From Deltaproteobacteria bacterium RIFCSPLOWO2_12_FULL_60_16 (lineage in GTDB: Bacteria > Desulfobacterota > Binatia > UBA9968), in NCBI GenBank assembly GCA_001798565.1, contig MGSR01000031.1, positions 1 to 7,813 of the forward strand: DNA of 7,813 nt. Direction: 5' to 3'. Both the position numbers and the translations under genes were made by a program. Positions 1-6,834 of this stretch are shown here, in pieces. The notes under the pieces are model-generated. The model made no database searches. It saw only the letters and a program-made list of their open reading frames with translations, and was not told where the DNA came from. Each line of letters begins with the position of its first letter. The stretch's first letter is position 1.

Positions 1-304
1 TCTCCTCGCTCATGGTATCGGGCATCGTGAGAATCAAGCGGTACCCCTTGACAGCGGCAACCAGGGCGAGCCCGATCCCTGTGTTCCCGCTGGTCGGTTC
101 CACAATAGTGGCGCCCGGTTTCAGCTTCTGCTCGCGTTCCGCAGCTTCGATCATACTGAGACAGATGCGGTCCTTTACGGAGCCGCCGGGATTGAAGGAC
201 TCGAGTTTCCCCCAGACCTCGGCGTCGTTCTTTCCTGGCAGGTTTCTCAGTTTGACAACCGGGGTGGAGCCGATAAGGTCGAGAATGGATCGGGTGCCGT
301 TCAC
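1..304 (-). CDS. cysK: Cysteine synthase (O-acetylserine sulfhydrylase), N-terminal part, runs off the left edge
   Basis: PLP-dependent enzyme that makes L-cysteine from O-acetylserine and sulfide in the cytoplasm. About 101 N-terminal residues are visible; the family is usually about 300-310 residues, so the C-terminal two thirds lie outside the window. The reading contains the family opening [14 protein letters not shown] (residues 6-19), the PLP-lysine motif NPGGSVKDR (Lys44 is the expected Schiff-base lysine) and the substrate loop TSGNTG (71-76). I chose the GTG at 304 because it puts the usual five or so residues before SILDLIG. A second in-frame GTG at 313 is possible, and neither has a strong Shine-Dalgarno. 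It is divergent from the GT9 gene. CysM or the catalytic core of a cystathionine beta-synthase are alternatives that the missing C-terminus would decide. The family is certain; the exact paralogue is less so. Confidence 0.9.
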   Translation of the reverse strand, partial: MNGTRSILDLIGSTPVVKLRNLPGKNDAEVWGKLESFNPGGSVKDRICLSMIEAAEREQKLKPGATIVEPTSGNTGIGLALVAAVKGYRLILTMPDTMSEE

Positions 305-342
305 ATTTGCCACGTTTTCTGCTTTGCCTTTGCAATCGGAAA

Positions 343-362
343 GGTTCGAATCGAGTCGGACC
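343..362. promoter_or_regulatory. Imperfect inverted repeat in the divergent promoter region, possible operator
   Basis: GGTTCGA (343-349) and TCGGACC (356-362) form 7-bp arms with one mismatch around a 6-bp centre. The repeat lies in the spacer of the plus-strand promoter candidate and over the predicted cysK transcription start, where a repressor could block both. No regulator is encoded nearby and the repeat is short, so this is weak. Confidence 0.2.
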
Positions 363-374
363 GTATGCTATATT
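345..374 (+). promoter_or_regulatory. Candidate extended -10 promoter for the GT9 gene
   Basis: On the plus strand, TATATT (369-374, 5/6 match to -10) is preceded by TG plus one base (366-368), an extended -10 element. The -35 region is weak (TTCGAA at 345-350, 18-bp spacer). Transcription would begin near 381, about 30 nt before the GT9 start. The -10 overlaps the -10 of the opposing cysK promoter candidate. Confidence 0.4.
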
Positions 375-393
375 TTTACAGTGGGAAAGTCAA
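365..393 (-). promoter_or_regulatory. Candidate sigma-70-type promoter for cysK
   Basis: On the minus strand, TTGACT (388-393, 5/6 match to the -35 consensus) is followed after exactly 17 bp by TAGCAT (365-370, 4/6 match to -10). The expected start near 358 would give a leader of roughly 45-55 nt before the GTG start. This is seen by eye only, with no transcript evidence. Confidence 0.45.
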
Positions 394-410
394 TTTAAAA
401 ACCCGATACT

Positions 411-1436
411 GTGGCAATGCCGGATCCTTTTTCGAAGAAGATTTTGGTTCTCTTTCCCGGAGCGCTGGGAGATTTCATTTGTTTTCTTCCCGCGCTCGAT
501 GCATTGGCGCGGGACAGAGAAGTGGATCTCCTCGCCCGGAGCGAGTATGCGGACTTGGTCCCTCCTCGTATCCGGACCCGTTCGCTGGAGCGCTACGAGA
601 TCAGCCGCCTGTTTGTCGCCGGGGCTGACCAGGAAGAGAGACTGGAGCGTTTTTTTGGTTCCTACTCATCCGTCTACTCGTGGATGGGCAGCGGCCGGCG
701 GGATTTTGTCAGCCGTCTCGAAACGCTTTGCGAGAGGAGGCTGCGGATTTTTCCTTTCCGGCCCGAGGATTCCCGGGTTCCTGTCGTGGATTATTTTCTG
801 TCGTGCCTGGGAGTGGAGCGCCCGAGGGAGCTTTCGCCGTGTATCCCGGTGCGGGCGGAGGCTTCCGCCTGGAGTGAAGACTATTGGCGGCGGAGCGGCC
901 TGCAAGGAAGGAAAGTGCTGGTATTGACTCCCGGCAGTGGTGCGAGCGAAAAGAATTGGCCGCGCGAACTTTTTCGGGAGGTGGCGGAGTGGTGGAAAAG
1001 AGAGTTCACCGGAGAGAGCGTTATTATCTTTGGGCCGGTTGAAGAAGAGCGAGGCCAGGGCGGGAGGCATTGGGAAGATATGCGCGTGGTCGGCGGACTG
1101 GATCTCGCCAAGCTGGCTGCTCTGATCCGCCGGTGCGACCTCTACCTGGGTAACGACAGCGGCGTGACCCATCTCGCCTCTGCGTTGGGAGTTGCAACGG
1201 TCGCGCTCTTCGGACCGACCGATCCCCTTGAATGGGCCCCGTACGGAAACAGAACCACGGTCATCACTCAGAACATAGAGTGCTCTCCCTGTTCCACTCA
1301 GGTCATGAAAAACTGCCCCCATCGCAAGTGCCTGACCACGCTCAGCGCGGCTCACGTGATGGCCAGGGTGGAAAAGTTTTTGGCGAAAACGCAGCAAAAC
1401 GGCGCCCTCCTTGACAACAGGGGGTGCAGGGATTAG
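411..1436 (+). CDS. Glycosyltransferase family 9 protein (ADP-heptose:LPS heptosyltransferase-like)
   Basis: Likely transfers a sugar (heptose in the characterised members WaaC, WaaF and WaaQ) from a nucleotide donor onto growing LPS core at the cytoplasmic face of the inner membrane. The 341 residues are normal for the family. Visible motifs are the N-terminal LFPGALGD...LPALDAL (14-32), PGSGASEKNWP (174-184) at the start of the donor-binding half, and NDSGVTHLASALG (248-260) followed by GPTDPLEWAP (268-277), the nucleotide-sugar signature. A four-cysteine patch (C291, C294, C302, C307) matches the C-PC...C-P...C pattern common in WaaF-like proteins. The start is GTG 411; ATG 417, two codons later, is equally possible and neither has a clear Shine-Dalgarno. 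The exact acceptor and donor sugar cannot be told from sequence, so I give no symbol. The last codons overlap the htpX promoter candidate. Confidence 0.88.
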   Translation: MAMPDPFSKKILVLFPGALGDFICFLPALDALARDREVDLLARSEYADLVPPRIRTRSLERYEISRLFVAGADQEERLERFFGSYSSVYSWMGSGRRDFVSRLETLCERRLRIFPFRPEDSRVPVVDYFLSCLGVERPRELSPCIPVRAEASAWSEDYWRRSGLQGRKVLVLTPGSGASEKNWPRELFREVAEWWKREFTGESVIIFGPVEEERGQGGRHWEDMRVVGGLDLAKLAALIRRCDLYLGNDSGVTHLASALGVATVALFGPTDPLEWAPYGNRTTVITQNIECSPCSTQVMKNCPHRKCLTTLSAAHVMARVEKFLAKTQQNGALLDNRGCRD

Positions 1437-1439
1437 ATT
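1411..1439 (+). promoter_or_regulatory. Strong sigma-70-like promoter candidate for htpX
   Basis: A perfect TTGACA (1411-1416) is followed by a 17-bp spacer and TAGATT (1434-1439, 4/6 match to -10). The -35 lies in the last codons of the GT9 gene and the -10 begins at its TAG stop. Transcription would start near 1446, giving htpX a leader of about 57 nt, so htpX can be expressed independently of the glycosyltransferase gene. Confidence 0.55.
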
Positions 1440-1502
1440 TAAAAGAAAAAAAGGCTGCGATTTTGATAGCATACAAACGATGTCGACAAGGGATGGCGGG
1501 GC

Positions 1503-2354
1503 ATGTCTAACTCCTTTAAAACAGCGCTCCTGTTGGGTCTTTTGACCGGGATCATCCTCGGCATCGGACAGCTTTTCGGCGGTTCGCAGGGGCTGGTCAT
1601 CGCGTTTGTCTTCGCCCTGCTGATCAATTTCGGCAGCTACTGGTTTTCGGACAAGATTGTTCTCGCGATGTATCACGCGCGGGAAGTCAGCGGCGACGAC
1701 GCCCCGGAGCTTTACCGCACCGTCCAGAACTTGACCGTTCGCGCGCAGCTTCCCATGCCCCGGCTCTACGTGATTCCATCGGAATCGCCTAACGCCTTCG
1801 CCACCGGGAGAGATCCGCAGCATGCCGCCGTGGCCGTCACGGAGGGAATTCTACGAATCATGAACCGGGAGGAGTTGGAAGGGGTGATCGCCCATGAGCT
1901 TTCTCACGTCAAGAACCGCGATATTCTCATTGGAACTATTGCTGCCACGCTCGCCGGGGTGGTGATGATGCTTGCCAACATGGCGCGCTGGGCGGCCATC
2001 TTCGGGGTCGGCCGGAGCGATAGGGACGAAGAGGGGGGAGGGGGAATCCTCGGAATGATTCTGATGTCGGTATTGGCGCCGATAGCGGCGATGATGATTC
2101 AGATGGCCATTTCTCGGTCGAGAGAGTTCCTGGCCGACGCCACCGGGGCGAAGATAGCGGGAAATCCTCTTGGTCTGGCGTCCGCCCTGGCGAAGCTCGC
2201 CCGTGCGAGCGAGATGGTCCCTCTCGAAGCGCGTCCCGAGACCGCTCACATGTTTATCGTGAGTCCGTTGACGGGAGGATCCTTCCTGAGTCTTTTCAGC
2301 ACCCATCCCCCGGTGGAGGAAAGGATTGCGCGCCTCCGCGCTATGACCTATTAA
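1503..2354 (+). CDS. htpX: HtpX, membrane-bound zinc metalloprotease (M48B)
   Basis: Inner-membrane zinc endopeptidase that degrades misfolded membrane proteins; in E. coli it acts alongside FtsH. The 283 residues are typical. Two N-terminal hydrophobic segments (about 7-24 and 30-47) are followed by the zinc site HELSH (131-135) and its downstream glutamate in [12 protein letters not shown] (E208 is the expected third ligand). Two further hydrophobic segments lie at about 141-158 and 182-201. The conserved near-C-terminal [13 protein letters not shown] motif is at 267-279. All catalytic residues are intact. The ATG start has AAGGGA (1488-1493) 9 nt upstream. It is probably transcribed from the promoter across the end of the GT9 gene. 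The family assignment is secure. Confidence 0.95.
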   Translation: MSNSFKTALLLGLLTGIILGIGQLFGGSQGLVIAFVFALLINFGSYWFSDKIVLAMYHAREVSGDDAPELYRTVQNLTVRAQLPMPRLYVIPSESPNAFATGRDPQHAAVAVTEGILRIMNREELEGVIAHELSHVKNRDILIGTIAATLAGVVMMLANMARWAAIFGVGRSDRDEEGGGGILGMILMSVLAPIAAMMIQMAISRSREFLADATGAKIAGNPLGLASALAKLARASEMVPLEARPETAHMFIVSPLTGGSFLSLFSTHPPVEERIARLRAMTY

Positions 2355-2357
2355 ACG

Positions 2358-2462
2358 ATGTCCGATTTTCATGGGGTGCCTGGTGGCCCGCTCTCCAAGG
2401 CGCGGGTGATTTCTCCGGGCATTTTTTCTCTCTACACGGATCACGGGGAATTTCATGGCTGA
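2358..2462 (+). other. 34-codon leader ORF between htpX and the DUF1844 gene (doubtful gene)
   Basis: An ATG 3 bp after the htpX stop opens a 34-residue frame (begins MSDFHGVPGGP) that ends at TGA 2460-2462, overlapping the first codons of the DUF1844 gene by 8 bp. It has no recognisable Shine-Dalgarno, no membrane segment and no similarity that I recognise. It covers the stem-loop at 2377-2427. It may be a translated leader that couples htpX to the next gene, or a chance ORF; I cannot tell which. Confidence 0.15.
2377..2427 (+). terminator. Weak terminator or attenuator-like stem-loop between htpX and the DUF1844 gene
   Basis: TGCCTGG (2377-2383) can pair with CCGGGCA (2415-2421), with one G-U pair, directly before six T residues (2422-2427). 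Inside it, CCCGC (2387-2391) pairs with GCGGG (2402-2406), giving a two-part stem. A competing pairing of GCCCG (2386-2390) with CGGGC (2416-2420) is also possible. The T-tract ends only 27 nt before the next start codon and no clear promoter follows, so full termination seems unlikely. Partial termination or attenuation fits better. Energies were not computed. Confidence 0.35.
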
Positions 2463-2871
2463 CGAGAGAGAAGGACAAGAGGGCAAGGGTTTCAAAGTCG
2501 AGGATCGGCGTCGCTTCTCGCCGGAGACCGGGGAGCCTCGAGGGGATTCGGAGCAGCCATCCGGGGAAAAGACGTCACAGGCAGAGCGGAATACCGGAGG
2601 CCCGGCGGCCCCAGGGAAGTTACCGGAGATCAGCTTTTCCACGTTCGTTATCAGCCTCAGCACGCAGGCGTTGATGCATCTCGGGGAGATGGCGAATCCG
2701 TTGAGCGGGAAGGTCGAGATCGATATACCCGTCGCCAAACAGCTCATCGATATTATCGGCGTTTTGCGCGACAAGACGCGGGGGAATCTGGATTCGGGCG
2801 AGGAGAAGCTTATGGATGAGGTGCTCTTCGACTTGCGTATGCGATACGTAGAGGCGGTAAAAAAGAAATAG
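2455..2871 (+). CDS. DUF1844 family protein of unknown function
   Basis: A 138-residue soluble-looking protein with no signal peptide or membrane segment. The N-terminal part (about 1-56) is charged and probably disordered, but contains the GFKVEDRRRF motif (12-21) that I recall as typical of DUF1844 proteins in deltaproteobacteria. The DUF1844 domain follows at about 58-135, beginning ISFSTFVISLSTQALMHLGE, with a middle IDIPVAKQLIDIIGVLRDKT and the helical end DEVLFDLRMRYVEAV. No catalytic motif is visible and I assign no function. The ATG start has a GGGGA Shine-Dalgarno a few bases upstream (near 2445). The stop codon touches the Shine-Dalgarno of htrA and only 9 bp separate the two genes, so they are almost certainly co-transcribed and may be translationally coupled. 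The family call is good; the role is unknown. Confidence 0.85.
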   Translation: MADEREGQEGKGFKVEDRRRFSPETGEPRGDSEQPSGEKTSQAERNTGGPAAPGKLPEISFSTFVISLSTQALMHLGEMANPLSGKVEIDIPVAKQLIDIIGVLRDKTRGNLDSGEEKLMDEVLFDLRMRYVEAVKKK

Positions 2872-2874
2872 GAG
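2870..2874 (+). promoter_or_regulatory. Ribosome binding site of htrA overlapping the upstream stop codon
   Basis: AGGAG lies 6 nt before ATG 2881, and its first two bases are the last two of the DUF1844 TAG stop. Ribosomes finishing the upstream gene stop on the htrA ribosome-binding site, which suggests translational coupling and fixes the htrA start. Confidence 0.7.
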
Positions 2875-2880
2875 TATTAG

Positions 2881-4377
2881 ATGGAAGAAGCAGGGATTTG
2901 GAGCAAAAAGGTTGGCGCCAGAGGATTGGTGATCGTCGCCTTGGTCTCTTTGATGGTAGGTCTGGGGATCAGCGGGAGTCTGGATTGGCTCGCAGGCGGT
3001 CGCGTTATTAACTTGCTGGGGGAGACGAACAGCCAGGAGGTCAGGCCGGTCCTGGCCGCTCAGGGGGGGTTGCCCGATTTTGTCTCGCTGGCGAACAGCC
3101 TCAAGCCCGTTGTCGTCAACATCTCCACGACCCAGGTGAGTGAAGGGGTGCCGGGGTTCGGGGGACCGTTGGGCGAGGAGGACCCCTTCCAGGATTTTTG
3201 GCGAAGGTTTTTCGGTGGTCCGATGCCGCGGGGTCCGCAGCGACAGAAGAGCCTGGGATCGGGTTTTATTATCGACCGCGACGGTTCCATCCTGACCAAC
3301 AATCATGTGGTCGAGAATGCGCAGAAGATCACGGTCAAGCTCGCTGACGAGAGGGAATTCGAAGCGAAAGTGGTCGGTAAAGATCCGAAGACAGACATCG
3401 CGGTGATCAAGATCAATGCCAAAGGGAATTTTTCCGTGCCTCCTCTGGGGGATTCGGATCAGCTTCAAGTCGGTGAGTGGGTCATGGCGATCGGCAACCC
3501 GTTCGGTTTGGACAACACCGTCACGGCCGGGATCGTCAGCGCCAAGGGGAGGCACATCGGAGCGGGTCCTTACGACAATTTCATCCAGACCGACGCTTCG
3601 ATCAACCCGGGAAACTCCGGGGGGCCTCTCATCAATCTGCGCGGCGAGGTGGTGGGCATCAACACGGCAATCTTCAGCAGGACCGGAGGCAATATCGGAA
3701 TCGGCTTCGCCATCCCGATCAACCTGGTGAAGGAGCTGCTGCCCCAGCTCAAAGGAAAGGGAAAGGTAACCAGGGGTTATCTCGGGGTGCTGATCCAGAA
3801 GGTGACTCCGGATATCGCGGAGTCTTTGGAAATGGACAAATCCCGGGGGGCGCTGGTGGCGAGCGTATCCAAGGACGGCCCGGCGGAACGGGCCGGGGTG
3901 AAGGTGGGCGACGTCATCGTCGAGTTTGACGGAAAGGAGATCAGAGACTCCAACGATCTCCCCATCGTCGTGGCCCGGACGCCGGTAGACAGGAAGGTGC
4001 GGCTGAAGGTCTTGCGTGACAAGAAAGAGGTCATGCTGACGGTGGCGGTCGGCGAGCTCAAAGAGGAGGAGGTGGTAGCAAGCGCCAAAGAAAAGGGCGA
4101 GTTGGGCTTGACGGTGCAGAGGCTGACGCCTCAGATCGCGGAGAGCCTGGGATTGGACCGCGCCGAAGGCGTGGTGATTACTGCGGTGGAGCCGGGAAGT
4201 CCGGGGGACGATGCGGGATTGCGCCGCAGCGACGTTATCCTGGAGATCGACCGCAAGCCGGTTCGCAATCTCGCCGACTACCGCAAGGTTATTGCGGAAA
4301 GCAAGAAAGGCAAGGGGATTCTCTTCCTGGTGCGCCGTGGAGAGAACACCCTGTTCCTTGCTTTGAAACCTCGGTGA
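2881..4377 (+). CDS. HtrA/DegP/DegQ-type periplasmic serine protease with two PDZ domains
   Basis: Envelope protease and chaperone that degrades or holds misfolded periplasmic proteins. The 498 residues match the DegP/DegQ/MucD class. One hydrophobic N-terminal segment (about 15-34) exports it; no obvious cleavage site is visible, so it may stay membrane-anchored. The S1C protease domain (about 68-288) carries an intact triad: His142 in LTNNHVVENA, Asp172 in KTDIAVIKI and Ser246 in GNSGGPL. A Gly/Pro/Phe-rich insert before it (about 87-123) is equivalent to the LA loop of DegP. PDZ1 (about 298-390) starts with RGYLGV, and PDZ2 (about 405-495) starts with ELGLTVQRLTPQIAESLGL. Its ribosome-binding site overlaps the stop of the DUF1844 gene and a clear terminator follows. 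Two PDZ domains exclude the DegS type; degP, degQ and mucD cannot be separated here, so no symbol is given. Confidence 0.95.
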   Translation: MEEAGIWSKKVGARGLVIVALVSLMVGLGISGSLDWLAGGRVINLLGETNSQEVRPVLAAQGGLPDFVSLANSLKPVVVNISTTQVSEGVPGFGGPLGEEDPFQDFWRRFFGGPMPRGPQRQKSLGSGFIIDRDGSILTNNHVVENAQKITVKLADEREFEAKVVGKDPKTDIAVIKINAKGNFSVPPLGDSDQLQVGEWVMAIGNPFGLDNTVTAGIVSAKGRHIGAGPYDNFIQTDASINPGNSGGPLINLRGEVVGINTAIFSRTGGNIGIGFAIPINLVKELLPQLKGKGKVTRGYLGVLIQKVTPDIAESLEMDKSRGALVASVSKDGPAERAGVKVGDVIVEFDGKEIRDSNDLPIVVARTPVDRKVRLKVLRDKKEVMLTVAVGELKEEEVVASAKEKGELGLTVQRLTPQIAESLGLDRAEGVVITAVEPGSPGDDAGLRRSDVILEIDRKPVRNLADYRKVIAESKKGKGILFLVRRGENTLFLALKPR

Positions 4378-4409
4378 TAGTACTCTGATAGAGTGTCGCT
4401 AGTTAAATC

Positions 4410-4450
4410 AGGGGGCCGGGTGATCTCTATCCGGCCCTCTTTTTATTGTT
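4410..4450 (+). terminator. Rho-independent terminator after htrA
   Basis: GGGCCGG (4413-4419) pairs perfectly with CCGGCCC (4431-4437). The stem can be extended outward by A-T, G-C and G-U pairs (4410-4412 with 4438-4440), and an 11-nt loop separates the arms. A T-rich run (TCTTTTTATTGTTTTTTT from 4438) follows. It closes the DUF1844-htrA unit. The mrcB start lies only about 20-30 nt downstream. Confidence 0.85.
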
Positions 4451-4469
4451 TTTTTGGGGAGTTTTTGGC

Positions 4470-6830
4470 TTGAAAAAGTCCCGCTGGCATCCCCTCAGGA
4501 TCATCGCACTTCCCGTTATCTTCTCAGTCGTCGTCACCGCTGCTTTCGGTGTCTGGTACGTTAAGCGGCTGGAGCAAACCGTCACGGCCAAGTTTGAGGG
4601 CCGCAAGTGGCAGTTCCCCTCGAAGATCTACTCGGACAGCTACCTGCTCTATGTCGGGATGAACCTTCGTAGCGACGACCTGATGGAGAAGCTCCGCCGC
4701 CTGGGCTACCGGGAGAGCCGCGATACGCCGCGCGCCAAAGGGGAGTACTTCTTCCCGAGGAAGGAAGGCCGGCTGGAAATATATCTGCACGACTTCGTCT
4801 ATCCGCTGGAGGCCTTTCGCGGGATTCCGGTCCGGATCTCCTGGCAGGGGGCGACGGTCTCGAAAATGGAGAACCTGGAAATCGGGGAGGAGCTCTTCTC
4901 CCTGGAACTGGAGCCTGAGCTGGTGACCGGCCTGTATGACCGCATCTGGGAGGAAAGGCGCCTGGTTCATTTGTCCGAAGTCCCCCCGCTGCTGGCGCGG
5001 GCGGTCCTGGCGGTGGAGGACGAGCGGTTCTACAGTCACCGTGGCATCGACCCTGTGGGTATCCTGCGCGCTTCCTGGGCGAACCTGCGCAGCGGGGCGA
5101 TCGTTCAGGGGGGCAGCACCCTGACGCAGCAGTTGATGAAAAACTTTTTCCTGGGCGACGAGCGCACGCTGCACCGCAAATTCAAAGAGGCGCTGATGGC
5201 CCTGGTCGCCGAGCGGAAGTATTCCAAAGAGGAAATCCTCGAGAACTACCTGAACGAGATCTACCTGGGGCAAAAAGGGGCGCAGGGAATCTTCGGGGTG
5301 CGCGAGGCGGCCCAGTTCTACTTTTCCAAGGACCTCGCCGAGCTCACGGTTGGCGAAACCGCTCTTGTGGCCGGCCTGATCAAGGCTCCCAACCGCTATT
5401 CCCCGTATCGCAGCGCGGAGGCCGCCACCAAGCGGAGAAACGTCGTGCTGGCCCGAATGTTGGAGGAAAAGCTGATCTCCCGCGGCCAGTATGGCGCAGC
5501 GCTGCGGGAGGTCGTTCCGCCCAGGGAACTAGTGAAGGTGGCCAACGACGCGCCATTTTTCGTTGATTTCTTGAAGCGGGAGCTGGCGGAGAACTATTCC
5601 CATCAAGTGCTCACGGCGGAGGGCTTGAAGATCTTCACGAGCCTGGATCTTCATCTGCAAAAGATAGCGGAGAAGGCGCTGGTGGACGGGCTGAGGCGGC
5701 TGGAGGAGACCTATCCCTATCTGCGCAAGCGCGGCGAGGAGGATCATTTAGAGGGCGCCCTGGTTGTGATCAGACCCCAGACCGGAGAAATCAAGGCCAT
5801 GGTGGGAGGGCGGGATTATCAGAAGTCCCAATACAACAGGGTGTTTCAGGCCAGGCGCCAGCCCGGATCCACCTTTAAGCCGTTCACATATCTGGCGGCT
5901 CTCATGTATGGCGCGGAGAATGGGGAAAGGAGATTCACTCCGGTGTCCCGGGTCGACGATTCGCCCTTTACCTGGAGCTACGAAGGACAGGAGTGGACCC
6001 CGCGTAACTATAAGGAAGAGTATCTGGGAACCGTTTCCTTTCGCACCGCCTTGGAAAAGTCCCTCAACTCGGCGACCGTGCGCATCGCCAAGGAAGTGGG
6101 ACTCAACAGGATCCGCGAGATCTCGACTCGTCTCGGCATCGAGAGCTCTCTCCCGGCGCTGCCCTCGATGGTTTTGGGCGGGGTGGAAGTTACGCCGCTG
6201 GAGCTGGGCAGGGCCTTCTCGACGCTCGCCAACACCGGGGTGCGCACCCAGGCCCTGGCCGTCAAACAGGTCGTGGATCACGGGGAGCGGGTCCTGGAGA
6301 AGAGAGACGTTCTTGTGGAAAAGGCGATCAGTCCCCAGCAGGCCTTCATGATCAACTATTTAATGAAGGGGGTTATGGACCGCGGGACCGGGGCCGGGGC
6401 GCGGGCTCAAGGTTTCGATAGACCGGCGGCGGGAAAGACCGGGACGACCAACGATCTCAAGGATGCCTGGTTCGTAGGCTACACCCCCGACCTCCTGGCG
6501 GTTGTATGGGTGGGGTTTGATAATCAGAGCAAGCTCGGCTTGTCGGGAGCGCAGGCGGCGCTTCCGATATGGACCGAATTCATGAAGCGGGCCACGGCCG
6601 GCATGCCGGTCAGCGATTTCATTCCCCCGCCGGGTGTCAAGATAATCGACATTGATCCTGCAAGCGGCGCCCGGGCCACGCCCAGGTGTCCGCAGGTCCT
6701 GCGGGAGGCCTTTCTCGAAGGCGAGGAGCCGAGCGGCTTCTGTCCGCTCCATCCAGCGCCTTTGGCGGAATTGTTTTCGTTGCCGAAAAAGGCAGCGTCT
6801 TGGCTTTTGTCCCCTTTCCTGAGAGAATAA
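4470..6830 (+). CDS. mrcB: Bifunctional penicillin-binding protein 1B (glycosyltransferase/transpeptidase)
   Basis: Class A PBP that polymerises lipid II into glycan strands and cross-links the peptides in the periplasm. From the TTG at 4470 it has 786 residues (E. coli PBP1B has 844); this start has GGGGAG 8 nt upstream, while a TTG at 4446 has none. Residues below count from 4470. A short basic tail and one membrane segment (about 10-31) come first. A UB2H-like domain (about 48-135, QFPSKIYSDSYLLYVGMNL onward) marks the PBP1B rather than PBP1A type. The GT51 domain (about 168-337) has catalytic EDERFYSHRG (Glu183), QGGSTLTQQLMKN and the second glutamate in NEIYLGQKG (Glu263). The transpeptidase domain (about 425-705) has STFK (Ser467 nucleophile, Lys470), SLN (531-533) and KTGT (656-659). 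All active-site motifs are intact. The C-terminal tail has two cysteines (740, 758). The next gene starts 4 bp later, so they form an operon. Confidence 0.95.
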   Translation: MKKSRWHPLRIIALPVIFSVVVTAAFGVWYVKRLEQTVTAKFEGRKWQFPSKIYSDSYLLYVGMNLRSDDLMEKLRRLGYRESRDTPRAKGEYFFPRKEGRLEIYLHDFVYPLEAFRGIPVRISWQGATVSKMENLEIGEELFSLELEPELVTGLYDRIWEERRLVHLSEVPPLLARAVLAVEDERFYSHRGIDPVGILRASWANLRSGAIVQGGSTLTQQLMKNFFLGDERTLHRKFKEALMALVAERKYSKEEILENYLNEIYLGQKGAQGIFGVREAAQFYFSKDLAELTVGETALVAGLIKAPNRYSPYRSAEAATKRRNVVLARMLEEKLISRGQYGAALREVVPPRELVKVANDAPFFVDFLKRELAENYSHQVLTAEGLKIFTSLDLHLQKIAEKALVDGLRRLEETYPYLRKRGEEDHLEGALVVIRPQTGEIKAMVGGRDYQKSQYNRVFQARRQPGSTFKPFTYLAALMYGAENGERRFTPVSRVDDSPFTWSYEGQEWTPRNYKEEYLGTVSFRTALEKSLNSATVRIAKEVGLNRIREISTRLGIESSLPALPSMVLGGVEVTPLELGRAFSTLANTGVRTQALAVKQVVDHGERVLEKRDVLVEKAISPQQAFMINYLMKGVMDRGTGAGARAQGFDRPAAGKTGTTNDLKDAWFVGYTPDLLAVVWVGFDNQSKLGLSGAQAALPIWTEFMKRATAGMPVSDFIPPPGVKIIDIDPASGARATPRCPQVLREAFLEGEEPSGFCPLHPAPLAELFSLPKKAASWLLSPFLRE

Positions 6831-6834
6831 TTGC

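Noticed and set aside
343..352. GGTTCGAATC, which looks like a tRNA T-loop
   Set aside because: The flanks do not form a 5-bp T stem, and no acceptor stem, anticodon arm or CCA end can be built around it.
307..927. Plus-strand 206-codon frame overlapping the start of the GT9 gene
   Set aside because: The overlapping GT9 frame carries the family motifs. This one is Arg/Trp/Ser-rich and is only a shifted reading of the same DNA.
666..1823. Minus-strand open frame of 385 codons antisense to the GT9 gene and htpX
   Set aside because: It runs across two well-recognised genes, has low-complexity Pro/Arg/His-rich composition and no recognisable domain. It is an antisense shadow typical of high-GC DNA.
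1851..2774. Minus-strand open frame of 307 codons under htpX and the DUF1844 gene
   Set aside because: It is antisense to two confident genes and its translation resembles no family.
2620..3555. Minus-strand open frame of 311 codons under the DUF1844 gene and htrA
   Set aside because: The translation is a His/Arg/Gln-rich antisense shadow; the plus strand carries intact DUF1844 and protease motifs.
4382..4394. ACTCT-GAT-AGAGT mini-hairpin after the htrA stop
   Set aside because: A 5-bp stem with a 3-nt loop and no T-tract is too short to call; the functional terminator is the larger hairpin at 4410-4450.
4524..5273. Minus-strand open frame of 249 codons under mrcB
   Set aside because: It is antisense to the UB2H and glycosyltransferase domains and has no domain of its own.
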